Assembly (NCBI RefSeq): GCF_040954835.1
Contig: NC_090712.1
Span: 1,993,284-2,057,283 of the forward strand
Source of the DNA: Lepisosteus oculatus
Lineage: Eukaryota > Chordata > Actinopteri > Semionotiformes > Lepisosteidae
Length of the DNA: 64,000 nucleotides
Direction: 5' to 3'
The position numbers and the translations under genes were made by a program. The notes beneath the pieces are model-generated. The model was not told the origin of the DNA and did not search any database. It was given only the letters and a program-made list of their open reading frames with translations. This document shows, piece by piece, positions 25,601 to 38,200 of this stretch. How positions within the stretch are numbered: position 1 is the first letter of the stretch; each line of letters starts with the position of its first letter.

Positions 25601-25826
25601 AGTCATCACTACATGTTGACCCACGGTTTGGTGAACAGAGCTTAGATGAATTTCATGAACACTAGACGTTTTTGCCAAGTTTTAGCAAGCTGATTTTGGA
25701 GAAATAGTATTACACTTTTCAAGGATCTTCCCTTTGTTCGGTCCAGTCGCAAGCATGGAAAAGGTTCCATAAAACTCCTTACATTACTTTCATACATGAG
25801 ACAAAGAGAATCCATGGGAACTGCGT

Positions 25827-25832
25827 TTTATT
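25827..25832 (-). terminator. Candidate CAPN9 poly(A) signal
   Basis: AATAAA on the minus strand, 370 bases past the CAPN9 stop. A weaker ATTAAA is at 25984-25989, nearer the stop; either could serve. Confidence 0.5.
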
Positions 25833-26200
25833 ATTTTTTCTTCCAAAGCACACCTTGGGGATTAGCACATTAGTACTAGCGATTTAACCTAGTTATTCCC
25901 CTTTGATCAATTTGGGATGCCTGTGTTGTGTCTAGATGGGCACCGTACAAGCATGTTATTAAGCCAATTGAAAAACCTTTGTGTTTAATATATGGAGTTG
26001 AGCAGAAGTACTGTTATTTAGTTGGCTGTAGCCAGGTGCCAACAAAGGTTCAGATCCTCAGACATTGAATATATTGTTCTAGTGTCCACTAGAACCAGTG
26101 AGCTGACAAACCAAGCTGTACTACAGATCTCTTTGCTTTCCTCCACCAGGGTGAAACACTGTTCAGTGTCTTTCACATTCTTCTTGTGCTCTTCCACTCT

Positions 26201-29200
26201 TCAGATGTTCATAGTCAGGTGCAAGAACTGGAAAAGAAAAAGAAATTGTCGGCTGCACACTTTCACAGAAGCCTCGGTACATGCCGTGCTACACGCCACG
26301 CTCTCGCCACAGTTTCTCTGTCAGTCCTACCTGCTGGAAACCCAGGGAGATCTCTCCGCTGTTGTCTCTGTCAAGTGCCTGGAAAACTCCTATGGATGAG
26401 GGAAAGGGATTTATTTGAGATTTCTTTATCCTGGCTTTGCTCGGTCCAGCTTGAACATTGAGGTCTGTTTAAAACAGGCAACTTACTCAACATGTTTTCA
26501 AGCCGAACGATGCATGTGAGGAAGTCGTCAAAGTCGATGTTGAACTTCGAGTCAGCGAATCTCAAGGCCAGCAACTGCAGGATTTTGTTGTTGAGACGGA
26601 TCCCTGCAGGTGAAAAAAACGACAACACATCACGGACAATTCAGGAAGTACCGAGCTGTGCTCATACAAAAACAATTTTTGAAGACTTCATTAAACCTCA
26701 TCACATGAAACAGAGCAGAAGAATAAGGACACCAAGTGATTAGCTGTTTATTATAGCCCTGGTCTCAACGTTCAAGGCTCCCCTGCCCATCAACTCATTG
26801 ATGTCTAGAGTGTCTCGCATGGGGCAGAGTGCACCCTCACCCCCTGTTGCATAGACCCAAAGAAGCACGTGGAGGCTGAGGTGGAGTCCAATTCAAGCCC
26901 GCACTAAGATCATGTTCCTGTGAGAATAATCTGTGGGCATGTCATTACAGTTTTAACCATCCTATATTCCTTCTACAGATTGAGTGTGAAGTGAAATACA
27001 AGGTTCTGGTGCGTGTGGAGTGGCTGTGTGCAAACAAGAATCAAATATCCAGAGCTGTGCTTGTTCTTCTTGGCTGAGAGTAAATCCACCGAACTAAGGG
27101 ACAGCAATGTGAGTGGGAAGCCACTGACTGTGAATGACAGTGACTAAAGATGTGTGTCTAGTGAAGGACATTCACAGGACGACCCATTGTGCAGAATTAT
27201 AACTTCTGTCACGTCTCTGTCTCTTGTGTTCCAGACCGAGAGAGCCTTTGCCGAAGAACTCATCCGTACTGACAGCTGTGATTCCTTCTGATCAACATAA
27301 GAATAAACTCTGTTCTGTCAGGCTGCTTGTTGTTATGGGCCTCACTTTCTGCTCCTTGCTTCTTAATGGGTTTGTTTAGAACTACAGAATTACTGTTATG
27401 TCACAAGATTCTTGGTTGGGAAAATGCTAAATTTAATCATCTTATTTTCTCCTAACACTGCCCTGACGTGCGTCGGTATTGAGTCAGCTCAGTTCTTTGT
27501 ATGGCCTGACATATTGAATAATTTTGTTATTAAGAAGAATGTCAGGCATGCTTAGAGGCAGAACATCTATTCCTTAGTACTCTGAACAAAATTAAATATA
27601 TCACCTAAGGAAACAAAATACATTCAAATGCAAGGGGGTGAATTTAATGACTACCAATGACTGCAGACACAATTTAAACATCAGATTAAACTTGAAAACA
27701 GTTTAATCACAACATAGGGTATGGAAAGAAAGAAGAAAGGATAGGGTACTTGTTTATGTTTAAGCAGCTATAAGATCTTTAAGAAAAGAAAGACCCACAG
27801 GAACCCAGAAGTTTGTTTCAGTAAATATTATTTAAATAAAAAAAAAATGTCTCACCTATTGAGCTGAGAGCTGCTCTCAGTTCGTAAGAAGACAAACAGC
27901 CAGATCGGTCCGTGTCAAATGTCAGAAACAACATCTATAAACAAAACAAAATGTGATAAGGTCATATTATAAGACTTCTTCAACTTTAATTGTCCATCAA
28001 CTTGCCCAGTGGTGAACCCACCACAGCCTGGGGAGCCCGAGAGTTTTCCACATCAGTGTATGGCGCCCATCTTGTGGACTGAAATTGGCCACCACTACAG
28101 CAGCTTTGAATGTCAAAACAGCAGGCAATCACTGCAGTAAAGACGCATTCTCAGTTACTTAATATCAGCCCTGTGTTCACATCTCCTCCCACAGGATGTC
28201 AGGACTATTCCAGATTCATTACACTCTGTTCAAAGAGGGTCCTATGGCTGACTCTATGGATTAATGAAAATCCCATGCACGTTTGTATTATTTTTTTCAT
28301 ACTTACAATCCATTTCTTTAACTTATCCCAAAAGATTTTGAACTCCTGAAACTCAAGTTTTCCAGTGTTGTCAGCCTGTTTTTTTTTTTTGGTCAAGCAA
28401 ACTTCATACTCCAGTGAATAAAAAATAAGAAACTACTAAATGCACAACTGTTATCACAATGTGATATATATTTGCATGTTATATAATATCGCCACCTATA
28501 CTTTTAATCCTGTTTTCACATCAAATTTATAATATAATATATAATAAAATAATTTATAATATAGACATAACTTTCTACTTGGGAAAGAAATTTTAATGTC
28601 ACTGTAACAAACAGTTCTTTCCGGACCCTATGCGGACGACACAGTCCGACGGAGTGGGGAAACACTGGGGAAACATCATGCAGGAAAACGGGGCTGAAGA
28701 CAGGGGGGCGTGTCCAAGGTGCGCTGGTGCACGGGGGAGGCGTGGCCGAGGCGAACAATCCAAAAGAGAAGTCCTTAGGGAATATCCAAAAACACACGAG
28801 AAAGTCCAAAACCGGGAGATCCATCAGAACAAGGAATTAAAAACACGAAGGCCGGGTCGGAACCGGCGGACAGGGAACAGGAACGGGAACCGAGATTAAA
28901 ACCTTAACGGGACCAGGCGCTTCCAGGTCCCGGACTCGTACGATATGGAAATCAGGTACAGAGTCCGGATGAGCGTCAGCGCCTGGCTTTTAAGGTGGGC
29001 TGGGAATAGGGAGCAGGTGCACAGAATACAGTCTTGAGTGAAAGGGCTGGAGGGGGAACTAATATCGTGACAGTCACAAATGATGCAAGAGGGAGCAGGT
29101 CTCAATAATTTGATAGTAATAATAAAGAATAATTAGCTCAACACAACATGAGGTCAGGAGAGGATCTGCAGGTCCTCCGAGCTACCTTGAAACTTTTGGC

Positions 29201-32200
29201 TCTCCAAAATATTATATAATAAATCATTGGTCATTTATCCAACATTTCCAGTCAAGCAATTTCAAAAAGGATACATCCATCAAATTGATAATGCTCTGGC
29301 AAGTGTTAAGAGTAAGGCCATCAAATTTGATCTCCTTCCCTAAAAAAATAAAATCAGAACAGATGTTATACTCATAACCTGTTTATAGTATGAAAGAAAA
29401 TGGTGCGTTTCTTCATCCAACTGGCAAAATTCTTCACTGTAACAGTTGACCGGACAGAATACAAGCAAAGTTGGTGGAATTATTACATGCTTATGCTATA
29501 TTGTTGGTCTTTATCTCCAATCTCACTACTCACGTCTGCTCAGGACACCATTCAGTATCTTCTGAAGTTCTTCTGCACAGATAGCCATATCCTAGGAAGT
29601 AAAGAGAAACATTCACTTCACTCGTCCGCAGTCCTTTTAACAGACCAGCCCTCAGAGCCACACTCCACACCCCTGCAAATCCACAAGACTGGGAAATCAG
29701 CAGGATGAAACAGACTCAGACGAGCCCTTCAGAGTTTGCATCACTAAATGGAGTTTGTAATGAAAGTTGGGGAGGGATGACAACAACCAAGTTCAATCCC
29801 TCAGCTGTCAGTCATTAGCAATCACACTATAAATACTGGATGGGATCCCCTTCTCTCCCTCGCATATGTCTCCTGCATCCCACCTCCACCCCATCTCCTC
29901 CTCAGCCGCTGCCCCTGGGTCACCCCTCACTCTGGAAGGGGGTCCCGGGGTCCTCGTCCCTTGGCCAGGAGGTCAGCCCTCGGCCAAGCAGACTGAGCCC
30001 AATTTTCAGACTATAATCCTCTCAGGACACTTTATTCTTGGTTGTTGTTATTCCTAGTGAAAGCAAATGCCAAACCATTTTGTCTGCTGCATTTGTCAGT
30101 CACAGTGTAATACACAGAACAGAATAACACGTACAGTAGATGTAGCTCTGCATTGTCTACACTATCCACTGAAGTGGTTAATCCTAGCAAAGATCCCTCT
30201 AGTTTAGAAACTGTTGTCAGAAATTCTCAACTGTTCCCAAACACCTGGGAACACACCTGGAGCGCAGTCTGAAACATGTATGTCTGATATCAAGCTACAC
30301 AACTGACATCTTCAGCTGGCTGCGCGGATGTCTGTCAGATCGGACACTGGAACACTCCTCAGGGCTCCTCAGTAGAAAGGGTAGCTCACGGCTTTTCGCA
30401 CAGGCCTTGTCATTTCAAATGAACTGTTAAAACACTTCTATTAGCTAATGATGGGTGTAAAATTGAGTTCCTCTCCAAAAAAGCAATCCAACTCAAAATC
30501 TCCTTCTTTAGAAGGGTTTTCATTTAACTGCTTTGCTTTCCTACTGAATTCCAAGCCCTTATTGTAACTGTTATACTGCTGTATCCTCTCATGGTTATTT
30601 TTTCTTGTAAAGTGCTTTGAGAACCCACTTTTAAAGGCACTATATAAAATAAAGTTTTTTGCTATTATTTTGGGGGGATTTAAATTGAAAACTTTCTGAA
30701 TATAAGGACTTGAACGAAGAAACCAAGAGCTCAGCTGAAGGGAATGTCAGGAGAGCAGGCTCCCACGGTGATTTAGTGGCTGTGGTTTAGGATAACGTCC
30801 CAGCGTTACCAGAGGACATTGCTGCATCCTCCGAGCCTTGTCCGCCCCGCTGGTCTTACCGAGCCTGCGATCTGCTCGAACAGTCTCCTCAGGCCTTTCT
30901 CCTCATTGCTCTCCTCTTCCTTCAGGCTGGGCCTGGGTGGCTGGGAGGACACCACAGTCACAGTGAGAAACCACACTCACCAATGATGGAGAGCTGTCTC
31001 ACAATTAAAATATGGAATAGATCTGGAACCAGGTCTGACAAGAAACAATGTATCTTAAACTGAAAAGAGGTTTCAGTCACTCATTTATTTCTGTGAGTCA
31101 AAAAGAGTTCCAAACACATTCATGTTGTCTTATCCTATAAGTGTTGCTGTGAGTTTTTCAAAGGAAAAATGATCTGGTTCTAGATTCAACTGGGGATAAA
31201 CTGGGGATAAACATGTTTCTACTTTGTTTCAAGTGGGATAGATTATTATCTATCTGAGACAGCTATGCTCAGCAACCAAGGACTCAAACTGCATCACTAT
31301 GTACTGCAGCAACACTTGTATTGTCCAGTATTGCCCAGTATTGTCCTTGGCAACAACAATCATAGGACTACAATTTCAACAGAGTTAAGCAAAGATATCA
31401 AAACAATGGTAAGTGAGAAATTCCAATTTGAGATGCTAGTGAAAACTAAAAAAAAAATCAGGGATTTCTTATGGTAAACTTACATAAGGCAAAATGTATT
31501 AAAACCAGATACAAATAAAAGGGAAATGTTTATCAATTCCTTAGTATGATACTGTATGCTAAAGCAGTTTTCTGCATAAAGATAATGTACTAAGACAATA
31601 TTATTCCCATTTGATTGTGATTTCACAAAAAGAATGTTTTGTGTTTGTACTTTTTAGCTTGCTAGCAGTCGACATAAATTAGTAGGCTTAATTAGCCTTA
31701 TCCTTAATCAAATTAACGGTCGATTTTGACTCACTTCTGGTAGATCTGCTTCAATTGTACTCCCCATCTCCCTGTGGAGAAGAGCATGATGTGAGACATG
31801 CCCACCCACACATTAAAACTTTGTCTCAAATATATAATTGTTTTTCAGCAAAACATAGAATGAAAATAAGAGAAACTGTATAATGAAAAATAAGTTAATG
31901 AGTCATAGTTAAAAGCTAATGACAAGCAGAATTGCCTCAAAGCTCCAGAATACCTGAAATACTCTGTAGGATACTTATTGTACAATTTGTGCAACAAGTA
32001 GCGATTAAATCCATGCTGAAAAGTGAAAAGTAAAAACAACATGTGAACTCATGTCCAAATGTCATGCATCAGCCAGTGTTCTAGAGTCGTGCAGGCAGGT
32101 CATTTTCGTGTCTGTCCCACTTCAAAATGTCCTTTCTGCCACACGCAAGAAGGCGCTGCTTACACAGACTCGGCTTTTTTCTCGGAGAAGACCCTCAGCA

Positions 32201-35200
32201 GGAAGTCGGCTTCTTTGTGGGGCTGGAAGATGGTGGGGACGATGATGTACTGCCCTGGGGGAAGAGCGAAGCGCTCGGACACCTCCCTCAGGTTAATGTA
32301 GGTCTTGCTCCTGGCTTTGGACGGGTTGTAGCGGAAAAAATCCTTTGAGACGTGATCCTCCCCCTCGGGGGCCTGGAAGAGAATATGGGCCTTGACGACA
32401 GCAAGAGGTTGGCTCTTGGAATTCGCGACCGGGATGTCAGCAGTCATGCTAAGGTTGGGCTCAGTAGCACACTGTCAGGTTTGTTTAGGGGTATGAACTC
32501 GAATATTTCAACAGCTATAAATCACACTGACCTCTGGGTGACCTAGCAAGGTCTGTTCCTGCCCCTACCACGTGCGTGTGGGCGGGGCACGACTCTCCCC
32601 TCACACTGGACAGTGTGGGCAGGATGACATCTCGATAGTATGGTCAATGTGGGATACGGACTGTGCATGATGTGGACAGTGTGTAATGTGAACAGTGTGG
32701 GAAGTGGACAGTGTAGACAGTGTGGGATGTGGACAGTGTGGACAGTGTGGACAGTGTGTGATGTGGACAGCGTGGACAGTGTGTGATGTGGACAATGCGG
32801 ACAGTGTGGGAGGTGGACAGTGTGGACAGTGTGGGAGGTGGACAGTGTAGACAGTGTGTGATGTGGTGTGTGGATAGTGTGGGATGTGGACAGTGTGTGA
32901 TGTGGACAGTGTAGGAGGTGGACAGTTTGAATATTGTGGGATGTGGACAGTGTGTGATGTGGACAGTGTAGGAGGTGGACAGTGTGAATATTGTGGGATG
33001 TGGACAGGGTGTGATGTGGACAGTGTAGGAGGTGGACAGTGTGGACACTGTGGACAGTGTGTGATGTGGACAGTGTGGATATTGTGGGATGTGGACAGGG
33101 TGTGATGTGGACAGTGTAGGAGGTGGACAGTGTGGACAGTGTGGGATGTGGACAGTGTGGACACTGTGGACAGTGTGTGATGTGGACAGTGTGGGAGGAG
33201 GACAAGCAGACAACCTCATAGATCGTGAAGCCGATTGTTTCCAGGTCCAGCCCTTCCTTGCGCAGCTGGCGCCGGTTCTTCTGCATCAAGGCGACGATGA
33301 AGGTGCACACATCATCGTCATCGTCGTCCGCGTCGGTCAGGGTCACCTTGAACTGCGGGTTTGTCCAGAACGTTTCTGGCGAAAAGGGGCAGACATACAT
33401 GTGTGCACACACGTGAGTAAAATGAAAAGCACAAAAGTGGGAAATAAGAAATAAAAAGAAACAATCTGAGGACAGGACTGCAGCTGTGGTGCAATGAGCA
33501 TCAGAAATAATAATAATTCCTGAACTGATACAGCACTGTTCATCCCCAAAGATCCAAAAGCCTTTTACATAAAGATGGAGACCCACTTATCCAGCGCTGA
33601 AGTGCAGCCCCACTGCACAGCAATTGAATGAAGGCGGAACTTTAAGACTGAGCATGCCTGGAGCAGAAATTATCCAGGACCCAAGGAATATCACTCCGGC
33701 TCTTACAAGCAGTGCCATGGGTTACCTTTCATAACCAAGCAACCAGTCAGACATCGCTTTAACGCCTTATCCAAGGGATGGGGTCTCCTACAATATAATG
33801 TCTCCTGTCACCTCAGTGGGGTGGTGGTTTGGAAATTCTGGTCCAGAGGTAAGAGCGCTACCTACTGATCCACCAATGCTGTTCAACAGGTCTGTTTACA
33901 CAAAGATCATTTTGTTTGGAAATTGTAACTCTCTGATCACTCTCCTGATCAATAACCTCCGGGGCGAAGCGGTGGCACTGTGGCTAAGGATCTGCGCCTG
34001 TGGCTGGAAGGTTGCCAGTTTGTATTCCACAGCCAGCAGAGGAATCCTACTCTGTTGGGCCCCTGAGCAAGGCCCTTAACCCCATCTGCTCCAGGGGTGC
34101 TGTATAAATGGCTGACCCTGCACTCTGACCCCAAGCTTCTCTCCCTGTCTGTGTCTCATGGAGAGCAAGCTGGGGTATGTGAAAAGACAAATTCCTAATA
34201 CAAGAAATTGTGTATGGCTAATAAAGTTAAATCTAAAATAAAATATGTAGATTTATATCATATATCGTATATTACTCTCCTACTTTTACCATCGGTATGC
34301 ATGGCCCATTCTTCTGCCGATCTGCTTACCAATGAAATTTCTGCAGCCCCCAGCGGTTGAACCCCGAATCCAGCTTCCTTCAAATAAGGTCACTTCCCAG
34401 CTCCGCGCGGTGTCGTCTGTTAAAGAGTCAGGAGAGAGGTTGCAGATCTCGATCTGGTCGTAATTCGTCTTGAAATCCTCAAATTCCATCCTGAAACATC
34501 CAGCCAGAGAAAGGTAAACAATGATTGCAAATAAAAAAGTATGATTTTCATAAAAGCACAATAGAAAATCAACTACAAACTACAGTTCTAGACAAATACA
34601 AGGTAAGGAAAATGGAATTTACTGAAGCACAGCCTATTGCTGATATGAAATGGCTTAAAACATATTTTATTAAAATTGTTGATGCTTAGATAGGTCATAT
34701 TCTTTTGAACACTATTCAGAAAAAACAATTACAGATCTGTTCCAAAGGTTATGTACATTAGTCTATATAAAACTGTAATTACGTCTATAATTAATTAGTA
34801 GATGCGTGTGTGAACCTGCCCTCTCAGACATCAAACTGGAAGTACTGTATATGTCTAAGATTTTGATGTCAAGCATTTTGTCCATTTTACTCATTTGTAG
34901 TATGTTTGGCATGAGGAATGTACACTACATGTTTAGTGTCTGGATATATTTAAACTCCTTATTGTGCTGAATAAGATAGATCACTATCAGAAAGCGACTT
35001 CTTCCTGGTGAGGCTCATAGCAACCTGGAGCCTTTCCTGGTGAAACACAGGGCAATAACACACACAAAATGCCATGCAAACACATGAGGAAAAGCACAGA
35101 AGGCAGCCAGCATAGTGCAGATTCGAACTCAGGACCCAGAAGGTATACAGCATGGGCACTGTGCTTCTACCATCTGCTTCTGCCTCAGATAGATGTGCAG

Positions 35201-38200
35201 AGCCACTGAAAAAGACTGCCTTGAACTTTAGCTTTCATATCCCATAATGTGTACTTGGACTGTAGCAGGAATGGAAAAAAAACATATTTACCAAAATTCT
35301 CCGTCATCCAAAGCATTCTGGTTGAGACGCTTTTTCTCTTCTCTGTCAACTGCACTCCACTCCCTAGAGCTGTGAAAAGCCCAGGAAGACACTGCATCAG
35401 GCACGAACAAAAGTACAACTATTATTGATCTTATATCAGGAATTGTTTTCCTTGACTTGAATCCGCCTGGGGTTGGCACTTCCACCTGTGTCAGATGAAT
35501 GTTCCTTATCTGTCTGTGACAACAACACTCCTCAAAAAACATGAACAGACACTCAAAGCACTAAAGATTAAAGAAGTATGAAATATCCCTCAGAAAACAG
35601 AGAATGGCCTCTCTCTGTGTATGCTGCTTGTGTTGCTAGCATAAGTTTAGTTTTCTAATAATCATAAATACATACATAACTGCTTACAGGGTCACCAGTG
35701 CACAAACACTGTAGCGTTTTTTCCATAGTTGACAGCAGCTGCTGCCCAAATCCCAGCAGCAGCGAGAAAGCCTTCACTTACTTGTCACTCCAAGGGCCGT
35801 TCCATTCCACCTGTCCCCAGGGATTCCTGACCCGGATCAGCTGCACCTTTCTGCCCCGGTAATTCACCTGCAACACAAGGGCCAACTGAGGATGCGCGGC
35901 CAGGACCAGAGCTTTTCCCTCCCGCGCTACAGCCCCAGGGGACACGGACCCCCTCCCCCCAGGAGAGCACGGCTCGTCGGCTACCTCGTCCAGCCCGGTT
36001 ATGGAGTAGGCGTGTCCCTTCACAAGGCCCGTGGTGGTCCGGGCCTCTGATTCTGCAGAGCTGCTGATCTGAGGACACACAAACACAAACGGGCATTACA
36101 ATCAGACCATGTACAACCACACAGAGAGCTCTTCAAACAGGTACTCAGGTAGAGCGGTGGCACTGTGGCTCAGGATATGCGCCTGTGGCTGGAAGGTTGC
36201 TGGTTCAAATCCTGCAGTCAGCAGAGGAATCCTACTCCAATAGGCCCCTGAGCAAGGCCCTTCACCCCAACTGCTCCAGGGGTGCTGTATAAATGGCTAA
36301 CCCTGCGCTCTGACCCCCAGCTTCTCTCTCCCTGTCTGTGTGCCTCATGGAGAGCAAGTTGGGGTATGAGAAAAGACAAATTCCTAATACAAGAAATTGT
36401 ATATGGCCAATAAAGTGATCTGATCTCATCTCTCTTACTCTGCAGACATGGCTCATAACAGCCTCTCAACCAAGCGTCTGAACTGTGTTTCTCTGCCCCA
36501 CTACAACATGCTTCTGACAGGAGCATCCAGTTCAAGAGCATTCCTCTACCATACACATACCAGACCCACACCTTGTATCTACCCACAAGATTTTCTGAAT
36601 GTGTGTAAAACTCCAGCACTGCGGTTGCCTTTTCAAACTACTGTAGCTTAAAGGGACTAAAAAAAGACACTTACGTTAATGGAACAGCCCAGCATGGAGC
36701 CCCTGTCGAGAGCCTTCTGGATGATCTGATAGAGGTTTTCGGGGGCTTTTTTGGTGTCGTACATCTCTCCCACCCCCCCGGTGAAATCCTCCATAGCTTC
36801 GACCGTGCTGCCTCCCTTCAGGGCCTCGTAGCTCCCATACAACCTGGACGCCAATTCAATTGAAAGGTTATACAAAATCATATATTCCATCTGATTAGTT
36901 GAATACTCTGTCTTTTCTGTTGTTGTTGTTGTCGTGTCACTTTCACAACATTTGACATTTCTGCACTTCCTCAAGCGCTGCTAGGAAACTCTGGCGCTAG
37001 TCCGCCACGAGTTCTTTCCTTTCCTGCCGCAGAGAGACGAACAGCTGGAGCTCTCAGGCCTGAGGTCTAGGCTGAACGACAGGAGTTGCGCTTTGGTTCC
37101 GAGGCCTTGGGGAGTCAGTCCCCCAAGCCCTCTGGCGACGACGAAGACTCGTACTTGGCGTAGGCCTTCTCCAGCAGAGCGCTCCAGAACTCGTTGTTGT
37201 CCGCCGAGTGCAGAAAAACCAGCCGGTTCCTGACTGCGGGCAGCCTGTCGTCGACGACGACGTCGATCCACTCATTGTGCTTCCAGAACTAGACAGAAGG
37301 AAGCCGGCGTTACTTCACATTATGAGCGTCTCGGAATTCAACAACCGCGCGACCGAGACATGTTCACAATCGGATCTACTGCACCTGGAAGTGGAATATC
37401 CCAGCATAGTTCTGATCAAAATCTTGGTCAGGAGGAACCACCCTCGCTAGCGTCTGCTCGGTAAGGGTAAGGGAGGCTATGGCAGCCAGCAACCAGCAGT
37501 CACCTGACACAAATTCATGACAATAAAAGTTTGATTACTGCTTTCCACAAGCAGAGTAGCAACCATTTTTGAGAACAACACATTTGCAGATTCCATTTGT
37601 CTTTGAAAACTATCCATTTTGTTTCTTAAAATTCTGGGAGGTCCTGTAAAATAATCAGAATCATGATCTAATTGTATGTTATTAATGATAACCACCCAAA
37701 GTACACTGCCAAGGCCTGTTCAGCTGTGTTTGGGGTCCTGAAGAAGGCTGCATATCAGATGGTTTAGTGAAAATGAATAACTACAGTCTCTTTAATAAAA
37801 ATGGCATGCAGCACTCACGAAACGGCAGATACTACTGTATGCTAAATATTTCTATATAAAACTCATTGCACAGGTGGGTGATCAAATAGAAACAGCCCAT
37901 GCAGGTCTGTTGAAACGACTGAATGTGTCCTAAAGCTTAATTGAGCATGGTCTAAACAGCAATAGCACTTCAGTACAAACATCAACAAGGATTTGTATTT
38001 GCCCAGTATTCATGCTGACACTACTTAAGCTAAACATGATTATTTTCCAACACAATGATCATTCTACATGACAGTAATGCCATTGTTTCGGGACTACAAC
38101 CCTTTAAAAACTTACCATGCTACTGTTTTAGTGTAGAAATGCACAACCATAGGAAAGGTACAGTATAGCAAAAGCAAGGCAGAGCAGTGGGAACTGTAGA

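Noticed and set aside
26022-26461. Plus-strand frames of 91-125 codons
   Set aside because: Antisense to CAPN9 exons 18-20, which have clear homology and splice sites.
26970-27310. Possible further receptor exons ([14 protein letters not shown] before an AATAAA at 27303)
   Set aside because: The proposed receptor stop at 25414 and signal at 25595 already close the gene, and this stretch overlaps CAPN9 intron 17 with no in-phase link. A longer isoform skipping the stop cannot be excluded.
28516-29105. Open frames of 69-102 codons
   Set aside because: They lie in the solo LTR and owe their length to its GC content.
32601-33219. Overlapping long His/Cys/Pro/Thr-rich frames
   Set aside because: Other frames of the same 9-base repeat, not proteins. 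Units abut with no spacers, so it is not a CRISPR array either.
32543-33586. 347-codon minus-strand open frame
   Set aside because: It is CAPN9 exon 10 joined to the intronic minisatellite. Splice sites and homology put the exon end at 33215; the rest is repeat.
37054-37275. Ser/Thr-rich minus-strand frame
   Set aside because: Wrong-frame reading of CAPN9 exon 4.
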